Source of the DNA: Flavobacterium sp. UBA7680
Lineage (GTDB): Bacteria > Bacteroidota > Bacteroidia > Flavobacteriales > Flavobacteriaceae
Direction: 5' to 3'
Assembly: GCF_002482975.1 (NCBI RefSeq)
Contig: NZ_DLHA01000017.1
Coordinates: 103,459-167,458 of the forward strand
Length of the DNA stretch: 64,000 bases
Below are positions 9,550 to 19,591 of the stretch, piece after piece (the first letter of the stretch is position 1; the number at the start of each line of letters is the position of its first letter). Position numbers and translations under genes: made by a program. The notes beneath the pieces were generated by a model. It saw only the letters and a list, made by a program, of their open reading frames with translations. It was not told the origin of the DNA and did not search any database.

Positions 9550-12231
9550 ATGCAAGAAAAAATTACAAAACAAAGATTATTAATTAAGGCATTGTTTACC
9601 ACTACAATGCTCTTTATAGCGTTATATACTTCAGCTCAGACTTATGAGTTTGAAAACGGTACACGTACTAATAGCGCTGACATACAAAACTGCGATTCCT
9701 GTTCCGGCAAAATTGTCGGCAATTTGGGAGGCAACAGCAGTGTATCGACTAACGTTACAGTTTCGGCTGCCGGCTGGTACAATCTTCAATTATTTTATTG
9801 TACCGGAGATCCGCGTACCATTCGATTAACCGCTGGTTCGGCAACAACGATATCTATTCCGTGTGATCCAAGCGGAGGATGGAGTACTGCAGCTTCTAAA
9901 AACTTAAGTGTATACCTAAACAGCGGAACCACAACGCTGCTTTGGGATAATACAATTTCATGGGCTCCTAATTTAGATAAGTTTGTTTTAACGCCTCTTA
10001 GTTCTTCGAGTCTTCAAACTATTGCTTTTGGTACAAATAATAGTATTGTTTACAATTTAGCTACTAAAACGTATAGTGTAAAGTTTAATGGAGCTACGGT
10101 AATTACAAATGCTTCTGCTTACGCAAATAGTGACCAGCAGTATTTGAGCAGTAATTTTGCTACAGCTGTTTATTCATCAGCACCATTTACAGATAATATT
10201 GGCAGCGGAACAAAGCATATTTTTACGTTAAGCGGTAATTATACTTTAGGTATGCAGCAAATATTTTATACGTATACTAATAAAGAATATGTAGCGGTAC
10301 AAGTTGTACTTACTGGAAACGGTTCTAACTGCTATAGAATGTCTCCTTTAACGAGTTATCAGGTAACGCCGAATTTTGGTACGGGCGATACAAGAGCTGT
10401 ATTTGTTCCTTATGATAATGACGCATGGATTCGCTATAATGCTTATACTTTAAACTCTGCAGATTTTACGGCATCTGAGGTTACGAATATTTACAATAAT
10501 ACCAATCGTAAAGGTTTGGTTATTGGTTCTCTTGAACATACAAAATGGAAAACAGGTATTACGGTAAGTGGCGGCGGTGCATCATCTGCCTATGTTTCGG
10601 TTATTGCAGGATGGACAAAACAAGAGATTACAAGAGATAAACGTGGTCATGGCTGGGTAAATGTAGGTCAAACTAGCTGTCCTTCGCCTAAAGTAATGCT
10701 AAATGCCGGTGACGACTGGAGAACAGGTTTCGAAGAATTTGCTCAGGCAAATGCCGCACTGCAGCCAAAATACATTTTTGACTGGACGGCTCCAAAACCT
10801 ATTGGCTGGAATAGCTGGGGCGCGATGCAGACTAATATCAATTTAACTAAAGTTAAGGCTGTAGTAGACTATTTTCATGATGATTGCCCTGCATTTAAAA
10901 CGCAAGACAATACTTTATTTATAGATCTTGATTCGTATTGGGATAATATGACGGATGCGCAGCTTGCACAGTTTGTTACCTATGCAAAAAGCAAAGGATT
11001 TAAAGCGGGAATTTACTGGGCTCCATTTGTGGACTGGGGTAAATACAACCGTCAGGTAGAAGGAAGTTCGTACAGTTATAACCAATGCTGGACAATGGTT
11101 AACGGAAGTCCGCTTGAACTGGATGGCGCGTATGCAATGGACCCGACAAGTCCGGGAACTAAAGCCAGAATAAAATATTTTGTTAATCGTTTTAAAGCGG
11201 CTGGATTTGAAATGGTTAAAATCGACTTTTTGACTCACGCGAGTATCGAAGCCGACAGTTTTACAAATTATCAAATTCACACGGGTATGGAAGCGTATCA
11301 GGAAGGTATGAAATATTTAGTGGATGAAATTAACGGAACAATGCTGGTTGAGGCTGCTATTTCTCCTAATTTGGCAACTGGCCCATTTGCGCATATACGC
11401 CGTATCGCTTGTGATGCATACAGCAGTATCAGCGATACTGATTATACTTTAAACAGTACTACTTATGGCTGGTGGCAAAACCAGATTTATGATTATCTGG
11501 ATGCTGATAATGTTGTGTTTGGCAATGTTTCTATTGGACAAAATCGCGCGCGATTATTGAGCAGCGTGGTAACGGGAGCTATTACAAGCGGTGACGATTT
11601 CTCTGTTGCGGGTACTTGGAAAGCTACAGGACAGAATCTTTTACAAAATGATGATGTTATGGATGCGGCCCGAAACGATATGCACTTTATTCCGTCTGAT
11701 GGTAATACTGGAAACAGCGCGGCAACTGTTTTCTATGCAACACATAACAATGTTACTTATGTTGCCGTATTTAATTACAGTAATGCTGCAACAACTAATA
11801 ACATTAGTTTAAGCCGAATTGGTTTAGGTTCTGGAACTTACAACGTTAAAGAACTGTATTCCGGGACAGTAAGCACTGCGCAAGGAACTTTAAGTGCGCA
11901 GCTTCCTCAGGCTGATGCCGCTTTGTATGCTCTTTACGACGGTCCAATTTTGAGCACTCCTGACTTTAACTGGGGAATTGCTGCTACAAACTATATTTTT
12001 CCTAACCCTGCTTCAACAACTTTCAGGATAAAATTTGATCACACGATTAGCGGACCTGCTGTTATTTCGGTTTACGATATATCAGGTAAAGAAGTATCAA
12101 AAACTTCTCTTGTTGCTGAAGATATGATTAGTTCTGAAATTCCGGTAAACAATCTTGCAAAAGGGGTTTATGTGGTAAAAGTTTCATCGGCAGATAATAA
12201 GGTGCAGAACTTTAAGTTTGTGAAAAAATAA
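9550..12231 (+). CDS. Secreted GH27/GH36-like glycosidase with CBM and T9SS sorting tail
   Basis: 893 residues. After a signal peptide (~1-29) comes a ~120-residue CBM35/CBM6-like module (YEFENGTRTN..., ..WDNTISWAPNLDKFVL). The catalytic part is paralogous to the 682-residue enzyme of the divergent operon: PIGWNSWGAM, LFIDLDSYWDNM, GIYWAPFVDWG, MVKIDFLTHAS (Asp ~558) and RRIACDAY (Asp ~622). The C-terminus has a type A T9SS sorting domain (FPNPASTTFRIKF ... KGVYVVKVSS ... KFVKK). It is therefore exported to the surface or medium, where it can attack polymeric or bound galactosides before the periplasmic enzymes act. A terminator follows. Confidence 0.88.
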   Translation: MQEKITKQRLLIKALFTTTMLFIALYTSAQTYEFENGTRTNSADIQNCDSCSGKIVGNLGGNSSVSTNVTVSAAGWYNLQLFYCTGDPRTIRLTAGSATTISIPCDPSGGWSTAASKNLSVYLNSGTTTLLWDNTISWAPNLDKFVLTPLSSSSLQTIAFGTNNSIVYNLATKTYSVKFNGATVITNASAYANSDQQYLSSNFATAVYSSAPFTDNIGSGTKHIFTLSGNYTLGMQQIFYTYTNKEYVAVQVVLTGNGSNCYRMSPLTSYQVTPNFGTGDTRAVFVPYDNDAWIRYNAYTLNSADFTASEVTNIYNNTNRKGLVIGSLEHTKWKTGITVSGGGASSAYVSVIAGWTKQEITRDKRGHGWVNVGQTSCPSPKVMLNAGDDWRTGFEEFAQANAALQPKYIFDWTAPKPIGWNSWGAMQTNINLTKVKAVVDYFHDDCPAFKTQDNTLFIDLDSYWDNMTDAQLAQFVTYAKSKGFKAGIYWAPFVDWGKYNRQVEGSSYSYNQCWTMVNGSPLELDGAYAMDPTSPGTKARIKYFVNRFKAAGFEMVKIDFLTHASIEADSFTNYQIHTGMEAYQEGMKYLVDEINGTMLVEAAISPNLATGPFAHIRRIACDAYSSISDTDYTLNSTTYGWWQNQIYDYLDADNVVFGNVSIGQNRARLLSSVVTGAITSGDDFSVAGTWKATGQNLLQNDDVMDAARNDMHFIPSDGNTGNSAATVFYATHNNVTYVAVFNYSNAATTNNISLSRIGLGSGTYNVKELYSGTVSTAQGTLSAQLPQADAALYALYDGPILSTPDFNWGIAATNYIFPNPASTTFRIKFDHTISGPAVISVYDISGKEVSKTSLVAEDMISSEIPVNNLAKGVYVVKVSSADNKVQNFKFVKK

Positions 12232-12249
12232 ATTGTTGCTTCTTAAAAA

Positions 12250-12292
12250 AATCCCGATTTTCACTTCAAAATGAGAATCGGGATTTTTTATT
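12250..12292 (+). terminator. Rho-independent terminator
   Basis: Stem ATCCCGATT / AATCGGGAT with a ~16 nt loop followed by T6. It lies about 20 nt downstream of the secreted glycosidase stop codon and ends that transcript. Confidence 0.85.
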
Positions 12293-12396
12293 TCTGCAAA
12301 ACAGAACCTCAACTTGTTATTTTAAATTATCCATATTTTTATTTATACAATTAATTACAATAACTTTGCAATTTCATTAAGCAACTTAGAAATAAT

Positions 12397-12654
12397 ATGG
12401 ACATAGTTAAATTTAAAATTACATCAAAAACGATAAAAGTAGAAGTACGCAATTCGAATAATTATGTTTTTAATTTTAATACTGCCTTAGATATTGCAAA
12501 AGAAGACAAAGATGTTTTATTGAAACTTTACCATGCATTAGATCTTCTGTTTAAGAAAGAAACTCCTCCTGAAAATAAAAATTACATTTCGCCAAATCAA
12601 ACTAATATTCTGGATCAGATTTCGGCTGTTGATAATTTAGAAAACGAAGAATAA
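12397..12654 (+). CDS. Small conserved-looking protein of unknown function
   Basis: 85 residues beginning MDIVKFKITSKTIKVEV; soluble, without a signal peptide or membrane segment. The middle is amphipathic helical (..DVLLKLYHALDLLFKKE..) and the tail is charged. It has its own TAACTTTG -7-like box at 12361-12368, 28 nt before the ATG, and a strong terminator after it, so it looks like an independently transcribed gene. It resembles small Flavobacterium hypotheticals from memory; no function can be assigned. Confidence 0.65.
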   Translation: MDIVKFKITSKTIKVEVRNSNNYVFNFNTALDIAKEDKDVLLKLYHALDLLFKKETPPENKNYISPNQTNILDQISAVDNLENEE

Positions 12655-12670
12655 ATAAATTCCCTATAAA

Positions 12671-12712
12671 AAAAGAAGCCCTTAAATAGAAATATTTAAG
12701 GGCTTCTTTTTA
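12671..12712. terminator. Bidirectional terminator
   Basis: Long stem AAAAGAAGCCCTTAAATA / TATTTAAGGGCTTCTTTT with a 4 nt loop and A/T runs on both sides. It sits between the convergent small gene (ending 12654) and the DUF2339 gene (ending 12722) and can serve both. Confidence 0.9.
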
Positions 12713-12721
12713 GTATTATTT

Positions 12722-15700
12722 TTAATCAAATCGTTCTTTATATTTTTTAAATAAAGTATTCATTACTAAAAGTACTACACCAACGCCCAATAAAACTAAT
12801 GCTCTTATTAGGAAATCGGCATTTGATAAATCGAAAAACATTAATCGAATTACACAGACTCCAACTAAGGAAAGTGAAACGTAACGGAAGTATTTTTCTT
12901 TGAGGATAATTCCGAGTATCAGTAATCCTAAAGATTCTAAAATCCAGAAGAAGGTCAAGATTCCTTTATCAAACGAAAGAAATAAAAACAATCCAATGCT
13001 AAAAGTAGCCGGGTAAATAATAATACTATTTCTTAGTTTGAAGTCTTCGATGTATTTGTAAATGATGAAGATATATAAGGCAAGCAAAGCAAATATGATC
13101 AGATAAACAAATTCAAATTTAGCTTCGAAATAATTGAAACTTACAAAAGCCAAATGAAAGTTAGCCAGCAAATAGTAAACAATGCTGATTTCTTTTTTGT
13201 TCCCTATTTTTTTATAATAAAGCAATAAATTCACAATAGCTGTCGATGCCCAAAATACAGGAAGCCATTTGTGTTCCAGCTGTGAAAACATAATAATAGA
13301 AAGCCAGATATTTATAGCTATTTGATAATCTAGCTGCAAGGATTTAATGAACTCTTTTTTCTTTGTCAGGAAAACTAAAACAATCAATAATACTATTGCC
13401 GAAAGTTGTAAAACCCAATCCTGCAAAGTAAAATGATTGAGTACTTTGATGCTGTAATACACAGAAGTTAAAATGGATAAAAGCCCAATAACCAATATTG
13501 ATTCTGAAGCCAATTCTATTTTTTTGTATAAAATCAAACCAAAATTAAGGATTGCCAAAAACATAAACAGTAAAGGCAAATACACTATTTCTACCTGAAT
13601 AAATAATAAAGCAATTATCCATAAGTTTTGAATAAGAGGTAAAATTGCAATAAACATTTTCCCTTGTTCTTTCTGACTCTTCATCTGCAGATAACTATAA
13701 GCGGCAGATATTAAAACACTTATTGTTTGTGTGATATAAAGGATATTTTTATTCAACGCTTTATCTGCATCAAAAACAGCTAAATAAATACTTAAAAGTA
13801 CGCAGCCTATCAACAGTACAAAAGAATAGATATTATAGCGTTTCATTTTTTCGGTTTTTTGGAAAATCCAAAAAGTGACCAACGCTAAACTTCCTAAATA
13901 AACCGGAATATAATCTATTTGAATACAAGAGAATCCAAAAACCAATGCATTAAAAAGAATGAATTCAGAATTTAGTGTACCAAAGTTTTTCCAGTCTGAA
14001 ATTTCTTCATTCGATTTATTTCTGATTTTATCTGCAAACAAAATATAAACTTCTATAACAGAAAGTCCAACGGCGGTTAAACCAATTTCCGTATTATTTA
14101 AAAATTGGGTATTGTATAAAAACAACGCGCTTCCGAATATTGAAAAAGCAAGACAAAAAAGATACAACAACACTTGATTGTCATTAGAAAGCGTTTTTCG
14201 TTTAAACTGAATCCAAAGAAATTCGTGATTTAACAGCGCTGCAACAAATAATCCGAAAATCTGAATAATAGTATAACCCGCTAAATATTTATAAGCAAAC
14301 AAAACCAATAAGGCATTTACACCAATAATCCCGATGGTTTTTATGGTATGCTCATTTGTATAAAATAATTTCACAAACCAGTTAAAGGTTATTACAGCAA
14401 TAATTCCTAAAGCAAAAACCAGATCTAGATTAGATTTAGGGTTTGTGAAAATTAATACTAAACCTGCAATGATGGTTGTGTTTAAAAAAACGAATCTTCC
14501 TAAATCAAAAGTATTGGTTTTGAATTTGAATCGTAAAAAACACCACAATAAAGCAAGGAATACAAGAGGATAATAAAACGAAATTTCGATCGTATGATAC
14601 CAGCTTACAAAAAACAATGTTGAAAATAGCACAGAGAAAATTCCGTTTAAGCTCAAATCTTTCTTAACAATAAAAGAATCAATTTCTAAAAACTCTTTTT
14701 TTACCGCACAGAAAACAGGAACGATTAAAGTAATTAAAGTCATAACAATCACCGACACAAAAGTACTGGTGTTATTCGTTTGCTCAAAAGGTGCATTAAC
14801 CTGCACAATAAAGAAACCAAAAATAATTAAACCTAAAATATGATTAAGGCCTAAAAATATTTTATGCAGTAAAGTTTCCCCGCTTTTGTAAACGATAAAT
14901 AAACAAGTAATAACCAAAAAGTACAATGCGCAGGCGATAACATCAAAACCAACTTTCCAGTCGTTAAGCATAATAATACTTAATGAGAAAAGTAAAAATG
15001 AAACCATTCCGTCTAAATGATACAGCCAGAAAATCTTTTTCTTTCTGGCAAAAAGAGCAGCAAAAAGGCAAAGAATTCCTGCAGCAAACAAAACAAATAT
15101 TTTGATTTTGCTTCCGGTTGAATGCAAAATTAAACCCAAAGCAAATAAGATCCAGTTGGTAAGATGTGTTATAAAAGCAATTCGGTCGAAGCGTGTATTC
15201 GCATAAATGCTACGGTACTGCATGTACATGCAACTTACCGAAACCAAAATAATACCCAATATGGCAAATATATTTTGTGACGGACTGAGACTATGTACTC
15301 CTTGTGTAAACCAAATATCAAATATTATAAAGGCCGAAATAACGATCAATAAATGATATTCCCATTTTTCTTTATACGATAAAATAATTCCTGCCGTCGC
15401 GGTTAAAGCTGCCAGCAAAAATGTAATTAAGAGTTTTTCGGGAATAACGCATAAAACCAAAATACTTAAAATCACGTGAAGTGACAAAAAAGTCTGCTGT
15501 TTTATAATATACCCTACATATAAATTTATCGCAATCCCAATTCCTATAAGTGAATAAGCAAGCGGAATACTTTCTATAAAAGTAAGCGCTGGAATTTGCG
15601 AAGCTCCAAAACATCCAAACAAAAACAAACTTGCTCCGGCACTGCGAAGCCAAAGTCCCGTTTTAAACCATTTTTCTTTTTTCTTTAAAAAGAAATAAGA

Positions 15701-16378
15701 ACCCACTAAAACGCCGGAATAAAGCCAAAGAATTAAAATCCTAAACATTGGCGAAACTTTCAAAGCCGTATAAATGCTTAAATAACCAATTCCTAAAACC
15801 ATTATGGCGGTTCCTAAAATCCCCGTCCAGTTTTCGGCAAATTGTTGTTCTAGTTTCTTTATAAAAATTGAAAAAGCACTTTCTACATACACTTCTTCTT
15901 CCTTATGCTGAGGTTGCGTTTGTATTTCAAATTCAGGGATTGACGGCGTTTCAATATTTTCTATCGGCGCAGGAGTTTCTTTTTCTTCAACAATTTTGTT
16001 TGTATCGTGAACAGGAATTCCTTGTGAATCAAAGCTTAAAGCAATTTTCTCTAAAGCTTCTTCACTAATCCTATTTTGTTCATTTTGAAGAACATCGTCA
16101 AAACTACTAACAGGTTCCGGAATAACTGGAGGTAAAACTTCAGCTGCTGGCGCAGGAATTTCTTCAATTTCATTTTTTTGCGGTAAATCAGCAACAGTAA
16201 AACCAGATTGGGAGATCTGTTTTTTAATCTCACCAATTTCATTTTTTAAAGAATTGTAATCTTCTCTGCTTTTTCTATAAAGAGAATCCAAATGTTCGTT
16301 TTCTTCTTTTACCTTAGAAAGACTATTAAACAAGACGATAACACAGACAAATAAGATAAAAAGTATAAAGTACTCCAT
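12722..16378 (-). CDS. DUF2339 giant polytopic membrane protein
   Basis: 1218 residues. An N-terminal membrane helix (1-20) is followed by a coiled-coil stretch (~20-60), then a Pro/Glu-rich linker (~65-170). The rest is an almost continuous series of roughly 30 hydrophobic segments separated by very short loops. This arrangement and length match the DUF2339 family, whose function is unknown. It is monocistronic: its start is preceded by the terminator of the SDR gene and its end by the bidirectional terminator. A role in the envelope is inferred only from topology. Confidence 0.88.
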   Translation of the reverse strand: MEYFILFILFVCVIVLFNSLSKVKEENEHLDSLYRKSREDYNSLKNEIGEIKKQISQSGFTVADLPQKNEIEEIPAPAAEVLPPVIPEPVSSFDDVLQNEQNRISEEALEKIALSFDSQGIPVHDTNKIVEEKETPAPIENIETPSIPEFEIQTQPQHKEEEVYVESAFSIFIKKLEQQFAENWTGILGTAIMVLGIGYLSIYTALKVSPMFRILILWLYSGVLVGSYFFLKKKEKWFKTGLWLRSAGASLFLFGCFGASQIPALTFIESIPLAYSLIGIGIAINLYVGYIIKQQTFLSLHVILSILVLCVIPEKLLITFLLAALTATAGIILSYKEKWEYHLLIVISAFIIFDIWFTQGVHSLSPSQNIFAILGIILVSVSCMYMQYRSIYANTRFDRIAFITHLTNWILFALGLILHSTGSKIKIFVLFAAGILCLFAALFARKKKIFWLYHLDGMVSFLLFSLSIIMLNDWKVGFDVIACALYFLVITCLFIVYKSGETLLHKIFLGLNHILGLIIFGFFIVQVNAPFEQTNNTSTFVSVIVMTLITLIVPVFCAVKKEFLEIDSFIVKKDLSLNGIFSVLFSTLFFVSWYHTIEISFYYPLVFLALLWCFLRFKFKTNTFDLGRFVFLNTTIIAGLVLIFTNPKSNLDLVFALGIIAVITFNWFVKLFYTNEHTIKTIGIIGVNALLVLFAYKYLAGYTIIQIFGLFVAALLNHEFLWIQFKRKTLSNDNQVLLYLFCLAFSIFGSALFLYNTQFLNNTEIGLTAVGLSVIEVYILFADKIRNKSNEEISDWKNFGTLNSEFILFNALVFGFSCIQIDYIPVYLGSLALVTFWIFQKTEKMKRYNIYSFVLLIGCVLLSIYLAVFDADKALNKNILYITQTISVLISAAYSYLQMKSQKEQGKMFIAILPLIQNLWIIALLFIQVEIVYLPLLFMFLAILNFGLILYKKIELASESILVIGLLSILTSVYYSIKVLNHFTLQDWVLQLSAIVLLIVLVFLTKKKEFIKSLQLDYQIAINIWLSIIMFSQLEHKWLPVFWASTAIVNLLLYYKKIGNKKEISIVYYLLANFHLAFVSFNYFEAKFEFVYLIIFALLALYIFIIYKYIEDFKLRNSIIIYPATFSIGLFLFLSFDKGILTFFWILESLGLLILGIILKEKYFRYVSLSLVGVCVIRLMFFDLSNADFLIRALVLLGVGVVLLVMNTLFKKYKERFD

Positions 16379-16492
16379 AGTTTGAATTTTGACTTGGCGA
16401 ATGTAGATTTTTACATGTATTTAATTTCTGCCAAATTTCTTCCTAAAATAGAATAGATTTTTGGATTTAAGTCTGTAATTAGAATAAAAATA

Positions 16493-16533
16493 AAAAAGTC
16501 AGGTTTTGATAAACAAAAAACCTGACTTTTTTT
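16493..16533 (-). terminator. Terminator of the SDR/DUF1097 operon
   Basis: Stem AAAAAAGTCAGGTTTT / AAAACCTGACTTTTTT with a ~9 nt loop. It lies 34 nt beyond the 3' end of the minus-strand SDR gene. A run of A on the plus strand gives the T-tract on the minus strand. Confidence 0.85.
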
Positions 16534-16566
16534 AAAACACTTTGAAAATTCCTCAATCAAAGTTTA

Positions 16567-17319
16567 TTATTGATTTGCGCCGCCGTTTACAAGCAAATGC
16601 TGACCGTTTACGAAAGAAGACAAATCACTTGCAAAAAATTCTGCAATATTGGCTACATCTTCCACTTCTGCCAATCTTCCCATTGGGCAGCTGTCGATTA
16701 ATGATTTTCTTAATTCAGGATAACTGTTTTCATCTGCAAAAATTCCGGAATGATCTACAGCAAACGGAATAATCGTATTAACCGTAATTCCTTTATGCCC
16801 AATTTCTTTAGATAAAACATCGACCATATATCTTGGCGTGGTTTTACTTCCGCCATAAATTGCCATTCCCGGAATTGGAAAAGCTGTTGTACTTGAAGCG
16901 ATATAAATTATTCTTCCATTGTTTTCTACTTTTTTCGCCGCTTGCTGCATCGTGAAATAAGCACCTTTTGTATTGATAGAGAATAATTTATCAAACTGAG
17001 ATTCTGTAAATTCAGCAACCGGAGTTTCTACCATTTCAATTCCGGCATTCGCAACAACAATATCAATTTTCCCAAAAGCTTTAACGGCCTCTTCAAACAA
17101 TCTTTCGATATCGGCAACTACACTTACGTCGGCCTGAACAGCGATTACTTTTACGCCCATCGCCGTAATGTTTGACACTACTTCATCTGCAGAAGCTTTA
17201 TCTTTTGAATAATTGATTACAATATTGGCACCCAATGATGCATATCTTTCTGCAATAGCTTTTCCTAAACCTCTGGCAGAACCTGTAATTACTGCCACTT
17301 TATTATTTAATATTTTCAT
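16567..17319 (-). CDS. SDR-family NAD(P)-dependent oxidoreductase
   Basis: 250 residues, classical short-chain dehydrogenase. The Rossmann cofactor loop TGSARGLGKA is at ~12-21, VANAG follows at ~88-92, the catalytic Ser is in IASSTT and the YGGSK motif (Tyr/Lys) is at ~155. The protein ends ..LLVNGGANQ as in 3-oxoacyl-ACP-reductase-like members. It is the last gene of a three-gene minus-strand operon with DUF1097 and a second SDR. The substrate cannot be inferred. Confidence 0.9.
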   Translation of the reverse strand: MKILNNKVAVITGSARGLGKAIAERYASLGANIVINYSKDKASADEVVSNITAMGVKVIAVQADVSVVADIERLFEEAVKAFGKIDIVVANAGIEMVETPVAEFTESQFDKLFSINTKGAYFTMQQAAKKVENNGRIIYIASSTTAFPIPGMAIYGGSKTTPRYMVDVLSKEIGHKGITVNTIIPFAVDHSGIFADENSYPELRKSLIDSCPMGRLAEVEDVANIAEFFASDLSSFVNGQHLLVNGGANQ

Positions 17320-17331
17320 GATTTGTAAATT

Positions 17332-17802
17332 TTAATTGTTGAATGATTTTGATACGATTTTAAGAGAAGAATCATTGAGCCAGGCAAATGTAAATCCTGC
17401 AATTACAGGAACTAGCAAACTAACGATAGCAACAAATTCAAGTTCCGGATGTACTCCGAATATGATTATCAATCCGATAAACCAAGCCGGAATACTTTTT
17501 AAACCTTCTATTTTGGATAAAAAAGCCAATGAACCAATGAATAAAAATACCGCGAGTTGAAAACCTGCAACTCCAATTATGGTTTCAAAAAATTTCGCCG
17601 AAACCATTATGGCAACTCCCATCAGTATTCCAAAAATTATTTGTACAAAGACCGGAATTGAGGTTTTAATCGATTTTCCGAATAAATAATAACTAACCCA
17701 AGCCAGGAACATCGTCCACGTTGGCCATTGCAGCATGAAGGAAACCGTAACCGCGGCAGCGCCAAACAATCCTAATATTATAGCGTTTAAGTATGTTTTC
17801 AT
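17332..17802 (-). CDS. DUF1097 membrane protein
   Basis: 156 residues from MKTYLNAIILG. An in-frame ATG 18 codons upstream would place polar residues before the first helix and overlap the upstream SDR gene by 38 nt, so the internal start is preferred. There are about five membrane helices, with a W-P-T-W motif after the first and conserved FGVHPE near the end. This resembles the YcdZ/DUF1097 family of small inner-membrane proteins of unknown function. It lies 16 nt after one SDR gene and 12 nt before another, so it is co-transcribed with both. Confidence 0.82.
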   Translation of the reverse strand: MKTYLNAIILGLFGAAAVTVSFMLQWPTWTMFLAWVSYYLFGKSIKTSIPVFVQIIFGILMGVAIMVSAKFFETIIGVAGFQLAVFLFIGSLAFLSKIEGLKSIPAWFIGLIIIFGVHPELEFVAIVSLLVPVIAGFTFAWLNDSSLKIVSKSFNN

Positions 17803-17818
17803 AATTTTAAGATTAAGA

Positions 17819-18559
17819 TTAAGCCATTCCGCCGTTAACACCAATATTCTGTGCATTTACCCATTTTGCCTCATCAGAAGCAAGGAACACCACAACATTT
17901 GCAATATCATCTGTTTCTCCAATTCTGTTGAAAGCTGATAATGACGCTAATCTTGCGATCACTTCTTCCGATTTTCCGTTTGTGAATAATTCTGTGTTTG
18001 TTGGTCCAGGCGAAACTGAGTTTACGTTAATACCTCTTGAACCAATTTCTTTAGAAAAAACTCTTGTCAATTGTTCTACAGCAGATTTTGTGGCTACATA
18101 AGTCGCGTAACCCGGAAGCATAATACGATTTACAGAAGTCGAAAAGTTGATAATACTTCCGTTATCAGCCAGTTTTGTAGCTGCTTCACGCATCGTATTA
18201 AAAGTTCCCTTAACGTTGATATTAAAGTGACGGTCAAAATCTTCATCTGTAGTATCTTTGATTAATTTGGTAATCATAATTCCAGCATTGTTAATCAACA
18301 CATCGATTTTTCCAAAATGAGCGATACTTTCGTCAAAAAGATTTTTTACTTCTGCAGAATTGCTTACGTCTGCTTTAATGGCTAAAGCCTGACCTCCGTT
18401 AGAAATGATTTCCTGAGCCAGTTTTTCGGCAGGTTCTTTACTTCCTGCATAATTGATAATAACTTTTGCTCCGGCCTGAGATACTTTTAATGCAATTGCT
18501 GCTCCAATTCCTCTTGATGAACCTGTAATTAAAACTACTTTGTTTTTTAAATTTTCCAT
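17819..18559 (-). CDS. SDR-family NAD(P)-dependent oxidoreductase
   Basis: 246 residues. TGSSRGIGAA marks the cofactor loop (~12-21), LINNAG the NNAG motif (~87-92), FSTSVN the catalytic Ser region and YVATK the Tyr/Lys pair (~150). The C-terminus reads ..NIGVNGGMA. It is a divergent paralogue of the SDR at the other end of this operon. It is the first of three co-directional genes, and an AraC regulator lies 108 bp upstream on the same strand. The substrate is unknown. Confidence 0.9.
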   Translation of the reverse strand: MENLKNKVVLITGSSRGIGAAIALKVSQAGAKVIINYAGSKEPAEKLAQEIISNGGQALAIKADVSNSAEVKNLFDESIAHFGKIDVLINNAGIMITKLIKDTTDEDFDRHFNINVKGTFNTMREAATKLADNGSIINFSTSVNRIMLPGYATYVATKSAVEQLTRVFSKEIGSRGINVNSVSPGPTNTELFTNGKSEEVIARLASLSAFNRIGETDDIANVVVFLASDEAKWVNAQNIGVNGGMA

Positions 18560-18667
18560 GATTATTTATAATTTTTGTTATGTCATTATCGACAGTACAA
18601 AATTGCAAATAGACCGGAAGGTAGTTGTTGCGAAGATTACAGATTGAAATGCAAATTTCAAAGCATA

Positions 18668-19591
18668 CTATAAATCTGCCGACTTTCTATATTCCTCAGG
18701 CGAGGTTTTAGTATTTTTTTTGAAGTAATTACTAAAATGCGAAGTTTCTATAAAACCCAATTTATAGGCAATCTCTTTAATGGAAAGCGTAGAATTTATT
18801 AAAAGTGATTTTGCTTCTGCAATCAGTTTTTCAGAAATCCAGTTACTTACTGATTTTCCCGTTTTACTTTTAATAACATTGTTGAGGTAATTTTCATGAA
18901 GGTTTTGTGCCAAAGCATAATCTTTTACCCGAAGCTGTTTATCGGTTTTTCCGTCCAGTAATTCCCTAAAATGCTGTTCCAAATTTTTCTTGAAGTTTTT
19001 TACAATTTGAGAACTTTTATTTCCTTCGTAAATCGGGTTATAATTGTTCCAAAAAGCTTCTTTTATCTTCAAAAGTAAAATAACCAGAAAACTGCCAATT
19101 ACTTTGTTTTTTATGGAAGATGTAGATCCAAATTCTTTTTCCATTTGAAGATAAATCGTTTCAAACTCTTTAAAATCGGTTTCATTCAAGTTTCTCGGAT
19201 AAACTGTTTCCGACAATAAAAAAGGAAATTCTTTGAAGATATCTGTATGAACATTTTCTTTTAAAAAGCTTTCTGTAACCGTAATCAAATAAACATCAGT
19301 AATCTCATCCCATTCAAAAGATTTGAAATGCCCGGGATTTGTAAAATATACCGTTCCCGGTTCTGTCGTAAAAGAAACATCATCTGTAGTATATTTTCCT
19401 TTGGCATCTTTTACAAATAAAAAAGAAAAATAACTCGGTCTGTATCCAATCGATTTAAAAGGTAGTATCGGATGCAGATCTTTTAAATTATTGATTGTTA
19501 AACCGTCATTGTCAATAATTTCATTTACAGGAAGTCCCATATTTTTATAGGTATCATGTAAGTTTTTAAATAAAATTATTTCTTTAGACAT
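18668..19591 (-). CDS. AraC-family transcriptional regulator
   Basis: 307 residues. The N-terminal ~180 residues form a cupin-like effector domain (..FTTEPGTVYFTNPGHFKSFEW..). The C-terminus is a double helix-turn-helix of AraC type (..LSIKEIAYKLGFIETSHFSNYFKKNTKTSPEEYR..). It lies upstream of the SDR/DUF1097/SDR operon on the same strand and divergent from the epimerase-like pseudogene (160 bp away), so it may regulate either. Strong AraC/XylS signature; target inferred. Confidence 0.92.
   Translation of the reverse strand: MSKEIILFKNLHDTYKNMGLPVNEIIDNDGLTINNLKDLHPILPFKSIGYRPSYFSFLFVKDAKGKYTTDDVSFTTEPGTVYFTNPGHFKSFEWDEITDVYLITVTESFLKENVHTDIFKEFPFLLSETVYPRNLNETDFKEFETIYLQMEKEFGSTSSIKNKVIGSFLVILLLKIKEAFWNNYNPIYEGNKSSQIVKNFKKNLEQHFRELLDGKTDKQLRVKDYALAQNLHENYLNNVIKSKTGKSVSNWISEKLIAEAKSLLINSTLSIKEIAYKLGFIETSHFSNYFKKNTKTSPEEYRKSADL

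Noticed and set aside
10915..11280. Antisense open frame of 121 codons within the secreted glycosidase gene
   Set aside because: It opposes a clearly conserved catalytic domain, has no recognisable domain, and fits chance frame opening opposite a biased reading frame.
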